From the NCBI GenBank assembly GCA_964528055.1, contig CAZGQM010000013.1:29250-93249 (forward strand): DNA of 64,000 bases, read 5' to 3'. Below, piece after piece: positions 40,783 to 49,973 of this stretch (the stretch's first letter is position 1; the number at the start of each line of letters is the position of its first letter). Source of the stretch: Geoanaerobacter sp964528055 (GTDB lineage: Bacteria > Desulfobacterota > Desulfuromonadia > Geobacterales > DSM-12255). The position numbers and the translations under genes are program-made. A model generated the notes under the pieces. That model was not told where the DNA came from. It ran no database searches and was given only the letters and a program-made list of their open reading frames with translations.

Positions 40783-42846
40783 TTATGCGGCGATCCTTGC
40801 AAAGTCGGCAATTCCACCGAAGAGCCTTGCTATGCGTGTCAGCAGAGCCAGGCGATTGGTGCGCACCCGTTCATCCTCGGCCATGACCATTACCTTGTCA
40901 AAGAAGAGGTCTACCGGAACTCGCAAAGTGGCTATCTCGGTTAGGGCTGCCATGTATTCGCGACCTGCTACTGCTGCCGCGACCTTTGCCTCTACCTCTT
41001 TGAATGCGGCGTGTAACCCACCTTCGGCTGGGTCTTGGAACAAGGAGGGATCTATCTCTGCATCTACCCCCTCCTTTACGATATTACATACCCGCTTGAA
41101 GGCTACTGCCAACGGTTCAAAGTCATTGCGTCCCTTGAAGGCAGCCAGTGCAGCGATCCGGCCGGCTGCATCCACCAATAAATCGCTACCGGCTGCTGTC
41201 GCGGCATCAACAGCATCCGATGGATAACGGTCGGCCATAAGATTAACAAATCGCCCCCTGAAGAATTCCAGGACATCGGCCTTCACCACGTCAACAGGAC
41301 GGTTCAGCTTGGCTGTAAGAAGCCCGAGAGAACTTTCGACAAGCGCATCCAGCGATAGTCGATATTCGCGGTCAAGCATGATGTTGATGATACCGAGTGC
41401 AGATCGGCGCAGAGCATACGGGTCTGCTGATCCGGTCGGAATCAGACCGACACTAAAGCAGCCACAGATGGAGTCCAGCTTGTCAGCTATGGAGACAAAC
41501 GCGCCTGTGTCCGAAGTCGGCAGATCTCCACCCGCCTGTGTAGGGAGATAATGTTCGGCAATGGCAGTCGCCACCTCAACATCTTCCCCCTGTAGCGTGG
41601 CATATTCGCGCCCCATGATCCCCTGCACCTCAGGAAACTCGCCCACCATCCCGGAAACCAGATCGGCCTTGCAAAGAAATGCAGCCCTGACAGTCTTTTC
41701 CTTTACCGCCGGTTTGAGCTGATCGGCCAGCCCCTCTGCCAAAGTCCTGAAACGCTCCATCTTCTCATAAGAGGTGCCGAGCTTCTGCTGGTACACAACC
41801 CCCTTGAGCGATTCGACACGGCTCTCCAGCCTTACCTTACGATCTTCCTCATAAAAGAATCTGGCATCGGAAAGGCGGGCGCGCAGAACCCTTTCGTTCC
41901 CCTTTACAACAACGGAGGGGTCTTCCGCCAGGGTGTTATTAACGGTAATAAAGCCTGGAAGAAGGTTCCCTGCATCGTCAACAATAGAGAAGTAGCGCTG
42001 GTGGCTACGCATGGAGGTGATAAGGACCTCCTTCGGCACCACGAGGAATTCCGGTGAAAAGGTACCGTGTATCGCACTGGGGTATTCTACGAGATAGGAC
42101 ACCTCTTCCAGCAGACCCTCATCCGGTAGTAGATGACCGCCTGCGGCTTTGGCAACACGGTGCGTCTCCCTTCGGATAATCTCCTTGCGCCGCTCAGGGT
42201 CGGCAATGACGAAGTGACGCTCACACTCTTCCAGATAGTGGGCAAAGTCACGCACCGGAAAAGGCTGGTTAGCCATGAATCGGTGCCCTCGGGAGATGTT
42301 GCCGCTCTGGATGTTGCCAAAGCTGAATGGGACCACGATACCATCGAACAATGCCACTAGCCAGTGAACAGGCCGGGCAAAACGAACATCAAGATCACCC
42401 CAGCGCATCGACTTTCTGAATGATATGCCGGAGACAAGGCGTGGCAGCATCTCGGTCAGCAGGTCAGGCGTAGGGCGTCCGCTCTCCTTCTTTACCGCTG
42501 CTACGTATTCGCCCTTGTCGGTGGCAACCAACTCCAGGGATTCCACATCCAGACCCTGTCCTCTCGCAAAACCTTCTGCGGCTCTGGTCGGTTTGCCGTC
42601 CGGACCGAAAGCGATGCTCTTTGCAGGTCCCATGGCGCATGTCTCGGCGTCTGGCTGAACGGAAGGGATACCCTTTATGCAAAGTACCAGACGACGGGGC
42701 GTAGCAAAGGTCTTCACCTCGCTGTACGATAGCCGGGCGTTGTCGAGCTCCCGCTGTATCAGCGCTTCCATCTCGGCCATCGCCTTGGGGAGAAATCCGG
42801 CTGGAATCTCTTCGGTCCCTATTTCAAGAAAAAGTTCCTTGTTCAT
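40783..42846 (-). CDS. glyS: Glycyl-tRNA synthetase beta subunit
   Basis: 687 residues, full length. Opens with L-F-L-E-I-G-T-E-E-I-P-A, the GlyS hallmark, and ends with a DALR-like anticodon-binding region (V-M-A-E-D-E-R-V-R-T-N-R-L-A-L-L). Partner of GlyQ in the bacterial alpha2beta2 enzyme; 4 bases after the glyQ stop. Confidence 0.97.
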   Translation of the reverse strand: MNKELFLEIGTEEIPAGFLPKAMAEMEALIQRELDNARLSYSEVKTFATPRRLVLCIKGIPSVQPDAETCAMGPAKSIAFGPDGKPTRAAEGFARGQGLDVESLELVATDKGEYVAAVKKESGRPTPDLLTEMLPRLVSGISFRKSMRWGDLDVRFARPVHWLVALFDGIVVPFSFGNIQSGNISRGHRFMANQPFPVRDFAHYLEECERHFVIADPERRKEIIRRETHRVAKAAGGHLLPDEGLLEEVSYLVEYPSAIHGTFSPEFLVVPKEVLITSMRSHQRYFSIVDDAGNLLPGFITVNNTLAEDPSVVVKGNERVLRARLSDARFFYEEDRKVRLESRVESLKGVVYQQKLGTSYEKMERFRTLAEGLADQLKPAVKEKTVRAAFLCKADLVSGMVGEFPEVQGIMGREYATLQGEDVEVATAIAEHYLPTQAGGDLPTSDTGAFVSIADKLDSICGCFSVGLIPTGSADPYALRRSALGIINIMLDREYRLSLDALVESSLGLLTAKLNRPVDVVKADVLEFFRGRFVNLMADRYPSDAVDAATAAGSDLLVDAAGRIAALAAFKGRNDFEPLAVAFKRVCNIVKEGVDAEIDPSLFQDPAEGGLHAAFKEVEAKVAAAVAGREYMAALTEIATLRVPVDLFFDKVMVMAEDERVRTNRLALLTRIARLFGGIADFARIAA

Positions 42847-42850
42847 GGGC

Positions 42851-43726
42851 TTAGTTTCCTCCTTTCAAGAGCGGGAAACCAAGCCGTTCACGCATGCGCA
42901 GGTACCCCTCGGCACAGATGCGGGCAACGTTCCGAACCCGGCCTATATAGGAGGCCCGCTCAGTGACCGAGATCGCCCCCCTGGCGTCCAGCAGATTGAA
43001 GGTGTGAGAACACTTCATGACATAGTCGTAGGCCGGAAGCACCAGCTCTTTCTCCGCCAGGCGGAGACACTCCTTCTCGTACATCTGGAAGAGTTGGAGG
43101 AGCATGGAGACATCGGCCTCCTCGAAGTTGTAGGTGGAAAACTCCACTTCGCTCTCGTGATGGATGTCACCGTACTTTACCCCTTTTACCCACTCCAGAT
43201 CGTAAACGTTGTCCACCCCCTGGAGATACATGGCAATCCGCTCACAACCGTAGGTGATTTCAGCTGAAACGGGCTTTAAGTCGATACCGCCTGCCTGCTG
43301 AAAGTAGGTGAACTGGGTGATCTCCATACCATCGAGCCAGACCTCCCAACCAAGCCCCCAGGCACCCAAGGTCGGTGATTCCCAGTCGTCCTCCACAAAG
43401 CGGATATCGTGCTGGTTCGGGTTGATGCCGAAGGTGCGAAGCGAATCGAGATACAGGTCAAGTATGTTCAGAGGAGACGGCTTCATTATCACCTGAAACT
43501 GGTAGTAGTGCTGAAGCCTATTGGGATTCTCCCCATAGCGACCGTCAGTAGGTCGACGTGAGGGCTCTACGTATGCCACCTTCCACGGTTCGGGTCCAAG
43601 TACGCGAAGGAAGGTAGCTGGATTAAAGGTGCCGGCCCCCTTCTCGGTATCGTAAGGCTGCTGGATCACACAACCCTGCTTGGCCCAGTAACCTTGTAGC
43701 GATAAGATAAGGTCTTGAAAGGTCAC
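42851..43726 (-). CDS. glyQ: Glycyl-tRNA synthetase alpha subunit
   Basis: 291 residues from the GTG at 43726, eight bases after AGGAGG; a longer frame to 43849 has no ribosome site. T-F-Q-D-L-I-L-S-L-Q-x-Y-W, G-A-G-T-F-N-P-A-T-F-L-R and E-P-S-R-R-P-T-D-G-R-Y-G-E-N-P-N-R are diagnostic. Catalytic subunit for glycine activation. Confidence 0.97.
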   Translation of the reverse strand: MTFQDLILSLQGYWAKQGCVIQQPYDTEKGAGTFNPATFLRVLGPEPWKVAYVEPSRRPTDGRYGENPNRLQHYYQFQVIMKPSPLNILDLYLDSLRTFGINPNQHDIRFVEDDWESPTLGAWGLGWEVWLDGMEITQFTYFQQAGGIDLKPVSAEITYGCERIAMYLQGVDNVYDLEWVKGVKYGDIHHESEVEFSTYNFEEADVSMLLQLFQMYEKECLRLAEKELVLPAYDYVMKCSHTFNLLDARGAISVTERASYIGRVRNVARICAEGYLRMRERLGFPLLKGGN

Positions 43727-43918
43727 GAAGGTACCCTCCTGAAAAGTGGGAAATTTATTGAAGGTAAAACGGATGTGGCGAGACTTAAAAAATAATGCAA
43801 ACCAATGGGTTAGCCGCGATAAAGTAGCGTGTCCAACGGCTGCTGTCAAGGGGAATTACGGGGATATTGAAGAGAAACCGCTGGTTCAGTAAGATGTCGG
43901 GCTGATCAGTCAGTTCAA

Positions 43919-43954
43919 AGAAAAGGCGGCGCAGACTATAGGCCTGGCCGCCGC
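43919..43954 (-). terminator. Stem-loop after rplI
   Basis: On the minus strand GGCGGC and GCCGCC pair across a long loop and are followed by TTTTC. It sits just after the end of the rpsF-rpsR-DUF2232-rplI operon, so it is the likely terminator, though the loop is large. Confidence 0.55.
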
Positions 43955-43976
43955 GTATTTCCTATAGCATATGGAA

Positions 43977-44420
43977 CTACTCTGCCTTGGTTACATTCAC
44001 CCTGAGTGTTGCTGTGACCTCGGGATGGAGCTTGATGGTGGCGGTTGACTCGCCAACATGCTTAATCGGTTCAGCCACTATCTTCTTACGGTCAATCTCG
44101 ATACCCTGGGCCTTAAGCCTTTCTGCCAACTCCATGGTTGTCACTGCGCCGAAAAGCTTACCTTCCTCACCGGCCTGATGACTGATGGTAAGGGCAAGAG
44201 ACTCGATTTTGGCAGCCAGCCCCTTTGCAAGCTCTAGAACCTTGTTCTTCTTATACTCCATCTGACGCTTTGTATGTTCGAGAGACTTGGCGTTCTTAAT
44301 CGTTGCCTCAATGGCAAACCCACGGGGAAGCAGGAAATTTCGGGCATAGCCCGGAGCCACCTTGACAATATCGCCGATATGACCGAGGTTTTCCAGGTTT
44401 TCCTTGAGAATCACTTTCAT
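43977..44420 (-). CDS. rplI: Ribosomal protein L9
   Basis: 147 residues. N-terminal domain with the highly conserved V-I-L-K-E-N-L-E-N-L-G-H-I-G-D-I-V and G-Y-A-R-N-F-L-L-P-R-G, a long connecting helix, and a C-terminal domain. Binds 23S rRNA at the base of the L1 stalk. Confidence 0.97.
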   Translation of the reverse strand: MKVILKENLENLGHIGDIVKVAPGYARNFLLPRGFAIEATIKNAKSLEHTKRQMEYKKNKVLELAKGLAAKIESLALTISHQAGEEGKLFGAVTTMELAERLKAQGIEIDRKKIVAEPIKHVGESTATIKLHPEVTATLRVNVTKAE

Positions 44421-44445
44421 CGTTGTTTCCTCCCAGCCTGATGTT

Positions 44446-45384
44446 TCACAGGTTTTGTTGTTTGGGGGCGCGAAAATTACCCCACATGTCGAATATGCCT
44501 AGTACTGCAATTCCCACAAGCAAGTAGGGTTGCAGCAGCAGGAAAAGGTAGAAGAAAAATCGCCCGAATGATGGAACATTATATCGGGTAAAAAAGCATG
44601 AGATAACTGCAAGCCCTTGAAAGAAGTAGGCGAACAGCACCAGCAAGAGAACGTTGAGTGCTACGCGGTTAACCATATCAAGGTCAAGCAGCATCGCAAA
44701 ACCGGCTGTTATCAGCAGCCAGATCAACTGGTCTACGTTCCGGAATTCCCGGAACTCACCGATGGGCACCTTAAGGTGCCCACGCCGGGCAAAACCGGCA
44801 ACTGCCATCATGTTTGCCATGACTATGCCAGCCTGGCTGAGTGCAAGCATTGCCGGGTATATACGCCCCATCAGGGAACCGGCCTGCTGCAAACCTTGTT
44901 GAAGGGACTGCAGCTCACTCTCTTTTAACCCGCTCTTGGAATAGAGTGAAGCTGTCTGGGCAATCCCCGTACTGAGCCATTTCAACACTTCAGCGTCAAG
45001 GTTGATCCCACGGCTGATGCTGAATAGAATGCCTGCAACCATCATAAACCCTACGCTACCGGCGGTGGTCATGACTATGGTTCGGGCCGTACTCCCGGAC
45101 TCGACAAAGAGAGGGAGAAGAAGCGATACGCTGGCTGCCTGTACCAGATATACGGCAGCTGCGGTCGGGTCTGCAACTGCCGCAAGAAGTGCTGCGGATG
45201 CCACCATGATTATTACGGCAGGGACCTTGCCGATGCGAAGCGTATAATATACCACCGGCAAGGGGGCCAGCATGCCGCCAAGCATGCCAATTAGCGGCAG
45301 AGTGACGTATGCCAGGAACAAGGCAACCGTCGCTACGATTCCCTTCAGGATATCCAGCAGGATTCCCTTGGTGGGGAAGGTCAT
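44446..45384 (-). CDS. DUF2232 integral membrane protein
   Basis: 312 residues with about eight hydrophobic segments and few charged residues. DUF2232 (YybS-like) proteins are found between rpsR and rplI in many bacteria, exactly as here. Function unknown. Confidence 0.85.
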   Translation of the reverse strand: MTFPTKGILLDILKGIVATVALFLAYVTLPLIGMLGGMLAPLPVVYYTLRIGKVPAVIIMVASAALLAAVADPTAAAVYLVQAASVSLLLPLFVESGSTARTIVMTTAGSVGFMMVAGILFSISRGINLDAEVLKWLSTGIAQTASLYSKSGLKESELQSLQQGLQQAGSLMGRIYPAMLALSQAGIVMANMMAVAGFARRGHLKVPIGEFREFRNVDQLIWLLITAGFAMLLDLDMVNRVALNVLLLVLFAYFFQGLAVISCFFTRYNVPSFGRFFFYLFLLLQPYLLVGIAVLGIFDMWGNFRAPKQQNL

Positions 45385-45392
45385 CGTAGACC

Positions 45393-45668
45393 CTAGGGCA
45401 TTACGTGCGAGCCGGCAAGCGGCAGCAGGGCAAGGTTACGAGCCCGCTTTATCGCCTCGGTGATCTCCCGCTGATGTTTGGAACAGTTGCCGGATATCCG
45501 GCGGGGAATGATCTTGCCCCGCTCGGTGATGAAATAGCGGAGGGTCCGCGGGTCTTTGTAGTCGATGGAAACCTGCTTGTCTGCACAGAACCGGCAAACC
45601 TTGCGGCGCTGAAACGGCCTCTTCTTTCTGGGGCCTGAACTTCTCTGGGGTGCTCTTTCTTCGCTCAT
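45393..45668 (-). CDS. rpsR: Ribosomal protein S18
   Basis: 91 residues. Contains K-V-C-R-F-C-A-D-K, I-D-Y-K-D, and the G-K-I-I-P-R-R-I-S-G-N-C-S-K-H-Q-R core. The two Cys in C-R-F-C plus the later Cys and His suggest a zinc-binding form. Pairs with S6 on the 30S platform. Confidence 0.97.
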   Translation of the reverse strand: MSEERAPQRSSGPRKKRPFQRRKVCRFCADKQVSIDYKDPRTLRYFITERGKIIPRRISGNCSKHQREITEAIKRARNLALLPLAGSHVMP

Positions 45669-45696
45669 CTATCAAATTCCTCCCGGATAAATTGGA

Positions 45697-46056
45697 TTAT
45701 TCCTCGGAGGCCTCGGGGGCCTCTGCCTCAGGAGCTGCAGCCTGTGCTACTGCAGGGGCTACTGCCTCCTTCTCCAGCTTGACGCTCTGATAGCGGATCA
45801 CCTTGTCGTCCAGGCGCATCTTACGCTCCAGCTCGGCAATCAGAGGGGCATCACCGTCAAAACGGAGATAGAAATAACGCCCGCGGTTGAACTTCTCGAT
45901 AGGGTAGGAAAGCTTCCTGAGACCCCAGTCATCCAGCTTCTTCAGGTCGCCCTTCATGCTGGTGACAATCTCCTGAATCTTTACGGTGAGACCCTTCAGG
46001 TCGTCATCCGATAAGTCAGGCTGGACGATGTAAATCGTCTCGTACATCCTCTTCAT
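45697..46056 (-). CDS. rpsF: Ribosomal protein S6
   Basis: 119 residues from the ATG at 46056, after GAGGAGGAAACAC. M-Y-E-T-I-Y-I-V-Q-P-D-L at the start and the R-K-L-S-Y-P-I core are typical; the C-terminus is an Ala/Glu-rich tail. First gene of the operon with S18, DUF2232 and L9. Confidence 0.96.
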   Translation of the reverse strand: MKRMYETIYIVQPDLSDDDLKGLTVKIQEIVTSMKGDLKKLDDWGLRKLSYPIEKFNRGRYFYLRFDGDAPLIAELERKMRLDDKVIRYQSVKLEKEAVAPAVAQAAAPEAEAPEASEE

Positions 46057-46176
46057 GTGTTTCCTCCTCACGGTTTACTCAGCCCCGGTTAGAACCGGAG
46101 CAAGGAGCGTGGCGACACGTAGGTCGCTCTGAAAGGAAGAGTTATTAGCACATATGGGGGAGATGTTCAAGAAATA

Positions 46177-46683
46177 TTACATATACACCATGACGCGAAA
46201 CTCTGCCATCCCGTTCATCGACCTGAAAGGGATGGTAACACCCTTGCATTGAACGTTCATGCTCGACTTGTCTGCAGTCGGCTCCGGCGGCTCGGTGAGG
46301 GGCCGGATCTTTCCAGAGACTACCAGCGGAAGTCCCAGTGCCACGCTACCGTACTGTTCATGATACTTAGTCTTGAAGACCCCGGCGATATTATTGGTCA
46401 GCTCGCCGATAGCGTCGCGAACAGACTCCTCGTCCGGGTCGTCTACCATCAGCAACTCCCTGGAAACCAGCATGGCCGTTTCCGCTCCTGCAGCAAACAT
46501 GATGTAGCCAACCCTCTCGCCTGCAACACCGACGATCCCGACCACATCCGAGTCCAGCGGTTCCACTTTTCTCTCAACCTTACCGGCATAAATGTCCATG
46601 TTAAGGTAACTCTTGAATGTATCCTGCGTAGCTGACATTATGGTGAACATGATCTCTTCAAAGGTTATGGTAGTGGTGCTCAC
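46177..46683 (-). CDS. CheX-like protein
   Basis: 168 residues from the GTG at 46683, which follows GGGAGGGAG. The CheC/CheX/FliY fold is indicated by S-V-R-D-A-I-G-E-L-T-N-N-I-A-G-V-F-K, the Glu and Asn pair of which form the phosphatase site that dephosphorylates CheY-type receivers. It stands alone with no chemotaxis genes beside it. Confidence 0.82.
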   Translation of the reverse strand: MSTTTITFEEIMFTIMSATQDTFKSYLNMDIYAGKVERKVEPLDSDVVGIVGVAGERVGYIMFAAGAETAMLVSRELLMVDDPDEESVRDAIGELTNNIAGVFKTKYHEQYGSVALGLPLVVSGKIRPLTEPPEPTADKSSMNVQCKGVTIPFRSMNGMAEFRVMVYM

Positions 46684-46780
46684 AGTTTCTCCCTCCCGCA
46701 CAGGATTTTTTAATTTGCAATGATTCTATCAGAAAATTACAGTGATTCCAGTATCCACACCAGCAACGTCCCGGTTCTGC

Positions 46781-48016
46781 TCAGCCTCTACAGCCAAGCC
46801 GGCTCGACCAGTTTATCGACTCTGCCTCAGCAGCAAGGAGAATTTCGCCCGTCAGGCCTGCCTCGCGCATCAGAGCAGCAGCAGCAGTAAAATCATACCT
46901 CTCGAGGGACTCCACCAAGCTGAGCAACCGACCCAACTCACCCCCTCGACAGAGCAATGCTTGACAGACATCTTCTGATAGATTGAGACTTGAAGTCAGC
47001 TCGGTCATCGGGACATGAAAAAGCACATCTATCAGTGAGAGGATCCCTGTCATAAAGGCAGAATCGGCAAGCTCCGAACCCTCGCCCTTACATACCCCCT
47101 TCACGATAAGCTCCATAAGCCTTCCGCGCATGGCAGCAATCTCCAGCAGCGGATTTCTGTCCCCGCGACAATCACGGCTGGCATATATGGCAATTTGCAG
47201 CCAGCGGAGGAGCTGATCCCGCCCAAGCACTGTAATCGCGTGACGCAACGAGCGGATTTTTTCACGCGTGCCCACACCGACTGAGTTTACAAGCCTGAGC
47301 AGATTATAGGTAAGGTTGGGATTCTGCCGGAAAGTTTCCTCGATAACCGAGATATCTTCATCCGCAAGGAGCTGACTGACAAGACCAAGAATGGTTGCTT
47401 CTCCGTGATCGAGGCGATGCTGACGGAACACGGCAGGATGGGCAAAGTAATAACCCTGGAACAGATCAAACCCGAGATCGCGACACAACAGGAACTGCTC
47501 TTCTGTCTCGACCTTCTCTGCAACCAAGGTCAAGGGCCAGCGCCGAAAGTGCCCTACTTCTGCAGCAAGCTCCTCCCTCTGCTTCCCCAGGACATCTATC
47601 TTAATAACATCAACGACATCATAAAATTTCTCAAATTCCTGAGAGTAGCTGTGATCATCAAGAGCGAGGCTGAATCCCATTTTCTTTAATTCACGGCAAC
47701 GGGCTAATATCGCCGGATCACCGATCGGTACCGACTCAAGCAGCTCAATGACGACCTGTCCTCGCGGAAGAAGCTCCACACTTTCGGACATCAACAGATC
47801 GGTGACCATGTTGATGTACCCTTTATGTTTACCGAGCAGGCCCTCGATTCCAAACCCTGTCAGGGCGCTGTCGATGACATCTGCGCAGGCCTTGAGATAA
47901 TCGGTAAAATCAGCAAAACGACAGTCCCCCGACCTGAAAAGAAGCTCAAAGCCGACAATCTGCTGCAACCTGTCAAGAATAGGCTGACGTCCTATACAGA
48001 GTTCTGAGTCACCCAT
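46781..48016 (-). CDS. EAL-HDOD signalling protein (YuxH/CdgJ type)
   Basis: 411 residues. N-terminal EAL-like domain (G-R-Q-P-I-L-D, then I-E-L-L-E-S where active enzymes have E-x-L near E-A-L, and V-A-E-K-V-E-T) followed by an HDOD domain (L-L-R-L-V-N-S). The E-A-L tripeptide and metal residues are altered, so c-di-GMP hydrolysis is unlikely; it more likely binds the nucleotide or a protein partner. Confidence 0.87.
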   Translation of the reverse strand: MGDSELCIGRQPILDRLQQIVGFELLFRSGDCRFADFTDYLKACADVIDSALTGFGIEGLLGKHKGYINMVTDLLMSESVELLPRGQVVIELLESVPIGDPAILARCRELKKMGFSLALDDHSYSQEFEKFYDVVDVIKIDVLGKQREELAAEVGHFRRWPLTLVAEKVETEEQFLLCRDLGFDLFQGYYFAHPAVFRQHRLDHGEATILGLVSQLLADEDISVIEETFRQNPNLTYNLLRLVNSVGVGTREKIRSLRHAITVLGRDQLLRWLQIAIYASRDCRGDRNPLLEIAAMRGRLMELIVKGVCKGEGSELADSAFMTGILSLIDVLFHVPMTELTSSLNLSEDVCQALLCRGGELGRLLSLVESLERYDFTAAAALMREAGLTGEILLAAEAESINWSSRLGCRG

Positions 48017-48718
48017 ATCGCACCATGTCTACTGTATCGGCTTAAGGAAGTGATACCTTAGCGGACTAACCTTAGTATTCTTGCACGATTCTGCTGAGCC
48101 GCAAGCGGCTTTGTCAACAAAAATGAAATCACGCGCAAGATGCCTGATTTGCACGTTTCATTTGAAGGGTGACTGCGCAGGTCAACCCTGTTCTGTTTAT
48201 GAAGTAGACGCACTGGATACAACAGAGTGGTTCATGATAAAGCTGCATTAATCAGCCTCTCCGTTTTTGATAGAATTGTCGGAAAGCCGACAGCCACATC
48301 TGCTCGTACTGACGGTGCATTTAGCAGCACGCCAACAACGATGATCAACGACAAATCAGCAACATAGAGAGATCAAGCGATTCCAAATAGTCAGCATTAC
48401 AGCTGCCGGCAACAACTTTCCGTCAATAAGATGCTCCTCATCAACCGAAAAATTCCTGACTATTTGTCGGTTATCTTTACATAAAAACCAACCGCAGCAC
48501 CGCATTCTGCTTCACGTCCAATGAGAGGAAAGGGGTATCATTAATAATTTATCCGTAATTACGACGAGATAACTTCGTGACTCAATTACATCCAACAATT
48601 ACAATTAATAGGGCATAATAATTGCTTAATATGTATAGGCTGGGATGTGACGCAGCTAAGTGAACTAAGGTTTTGTAGAATGGAATGATATTTTTGCTCT
48701 TGAACAAGGGGAAAAGCA
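48017..48718. other. 702-bp stretch with no recognisable gene
   Basis: No open frame of coding character. It contains small hairpins: GCCGCAAGCGGC near 48099, and TGTCGGAAAGCCGACA near 48278. A longer-range inverted repeat pairs CAAATAGTCAG (48384-48394) with CTGACTATTTG (48456-48466). Could hold a small RNA or a decayed gene; nothing decisive is seen. Confidence 0.5.
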
Positions 48719-49105
48719 ATGGCCGAGGCAAGGAGATTCACAAGGATCCAGTACCAATCCGAGGTACTGATGAATGCCAAAGGCCAATGGCTCAGAGGCA
48801 TGTCGGAAAATCTGTCACTTTACGGAGTATATGTCAGATCAAGTTCCAAATTCGAGATCGACTCGGTCGTTGAGCTTACGATATCTCTACCTCCGGCAAT
48901 GACTACCAGCGACGAAGAGTACATAGATGTAAACGGAATCGTAGTAAGGCAGGATGAAAACGGTTTTGGATGCGAGTTCCGCGAAGTGGGGGTCGACGCC
49001 TTCATCAACCTGAAAAATGTCATCAGTTCTCAGTGTGAAAACAGGTCTCTCGTTATGGACGAATTCTATCATTACCTCGCCCGAAAAGAACTGCAGGCAT
49101 CATGA
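48719..49105 (+). CDS. PilZ-domain protein
   Basis: 128 residues, ribosome site AAGGGG. The c-di-GMP-binding signature is present: R-R-F-T-R near residue 5 (RxxxR) and N-L-S-L-Y-G-V-Y (N/D-x-S-x-x-G). A single-domain c-di-GMP receptor; partner unknown. The preceding EAL-HDOD gene is transcribed away from it. Confidence 0.85.
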   Translation: MAEARRFTRIQYQSEVLMNAKGQWLRGMSENLSLYGVYVRSSSKFEIDSVVELTISLPPAMTTSDEEYIDVNGIVVRQDENGFGCEFREVGVDAFINLKNVISSQCENRSLVMDEFYHYLARKELQAS

Positions 49106-49115
49106 CCGCTCCGGC

Positions 49116-49973
49116 CTACTCCTTCATTACGTAATCTGCATCTCTTTTTTCCAGGGGTTCGGCTGCCACCTCATGCAGTCTCGGCATGACAACTCGCATC
49201 TGCAGTGATCTCAATACTTCAACTTCATCAGGCACACCCTTTCGCATCGCATGTCCCACCCCAGCCAGTACCACCACGACCCTATCAGGTTCCTTGGCAA
49301 GATAGCTTACCAGACGGTCGGCCATCACCTTGTTCCTCAAGAGCTGCGCTTCACAGAAACGGAAAAACATTGCCTGGTCGGCTGTGTGCATGACAAAATT
49401 GCGCCGAACGAAATCCATGTATGGCTTGTCCACCCTGCAGGTGACATCCGGAGGAAGCTGTCCCCTCTCTTCCGGGGAGAGGGCTGAGAATCCCAGACGA
49501 TAGACCTTTTGCATGATTTCACGAGGCGCATTAAGCCCGATAAGTGGAATCCCGTTGTTACGTGCATAGAGAAAAATGGAATCGTACAGCTCCCATGGAA
49601 TGGTCCAGTTGTCACGGTAGATCGCCATGAAGCTCAGCACGTCCAGCTTCCCAGCCACCCAGTCATCGAGATACTGCTGGCTCTCTACCCGAAACATCTC
49701 CAACCCGATGGCAATCCTGACACCCGAACTATGCAGGGCCTTAATTGTCTCAAGCTGGAGGCGATGATGCTCGCGATTGTCATGGAGCTCACCTATGAAA
49801 ATCAAGCGAGCCTGGGCAAGATCTCCAAGCATTGAGTGGAAACCAACCCTCTGCCCATCGCTGATCCGCTCAAACGGCGCGGTTGGCATCCCCCGGTCGG
49901 TTGCACACCCGGCAAGCAGTAATGCCGCTGTAATCATTGCCACATATTTTATTATCCGCCCAAATGCTTTCAG
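49116..49973 (-). CDS. ChaN-like (Tiki/DUF399) lipoprotein
   Basis: About 285 residues from an unusual CTG at 49973, seven bases after GGAGG and overlapping the hpnI-like stop (CTGA). Translation from there gives a proper lipoprotein signal with lipobox L-L-A-G-C. Downstream is the heme-binding uptake/ChaN fold: F-I-G-E-L-H-D-N-R-E-H-H near the start and A-G-V-G-H-A-M-R-K-G at the end, which hold the conserved Glu/His residues. Related proteins bind heme or act as metalloproteases of the Tiki group. The longer frame to 50060 runs antisense-free but inside hpnI and lacks a signal. Confidence 0.8.
   Translation of the reverse strand: MKAFGRIIKYVAMITAALLLAGCATDRGMPTAPFERISDGQRVGFHSMLGDLAQARLIFIGELHDNREHHRLQLETIKALHSSGVRIAIGLEMFRVESQQYLDDWVAGKLDVLSFMAIYRDNWTIPWELYDSIFLYARNNGIPLIGLNAPREIMQKVYRLGFSALSPEERGQLPPDVTCRVDKPYMDFVRRNFVMHTADQAMFFRFCEAQLLRNKVMADRLVSYLAKEPDRVVVVLAGVGHAMRKGVPDEVEVLRSLQMRVVMPRLHEVAAEPLEKRDADYVMKE

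Noticed and set aside
46081..46100. CCGGTTAGAACCGG near the rpsF leader as an S6:S18 autoregulatory RNA
   Set aside because: The dyad is too tight to form a normal hairpin and I cannot match the known leader consensus.
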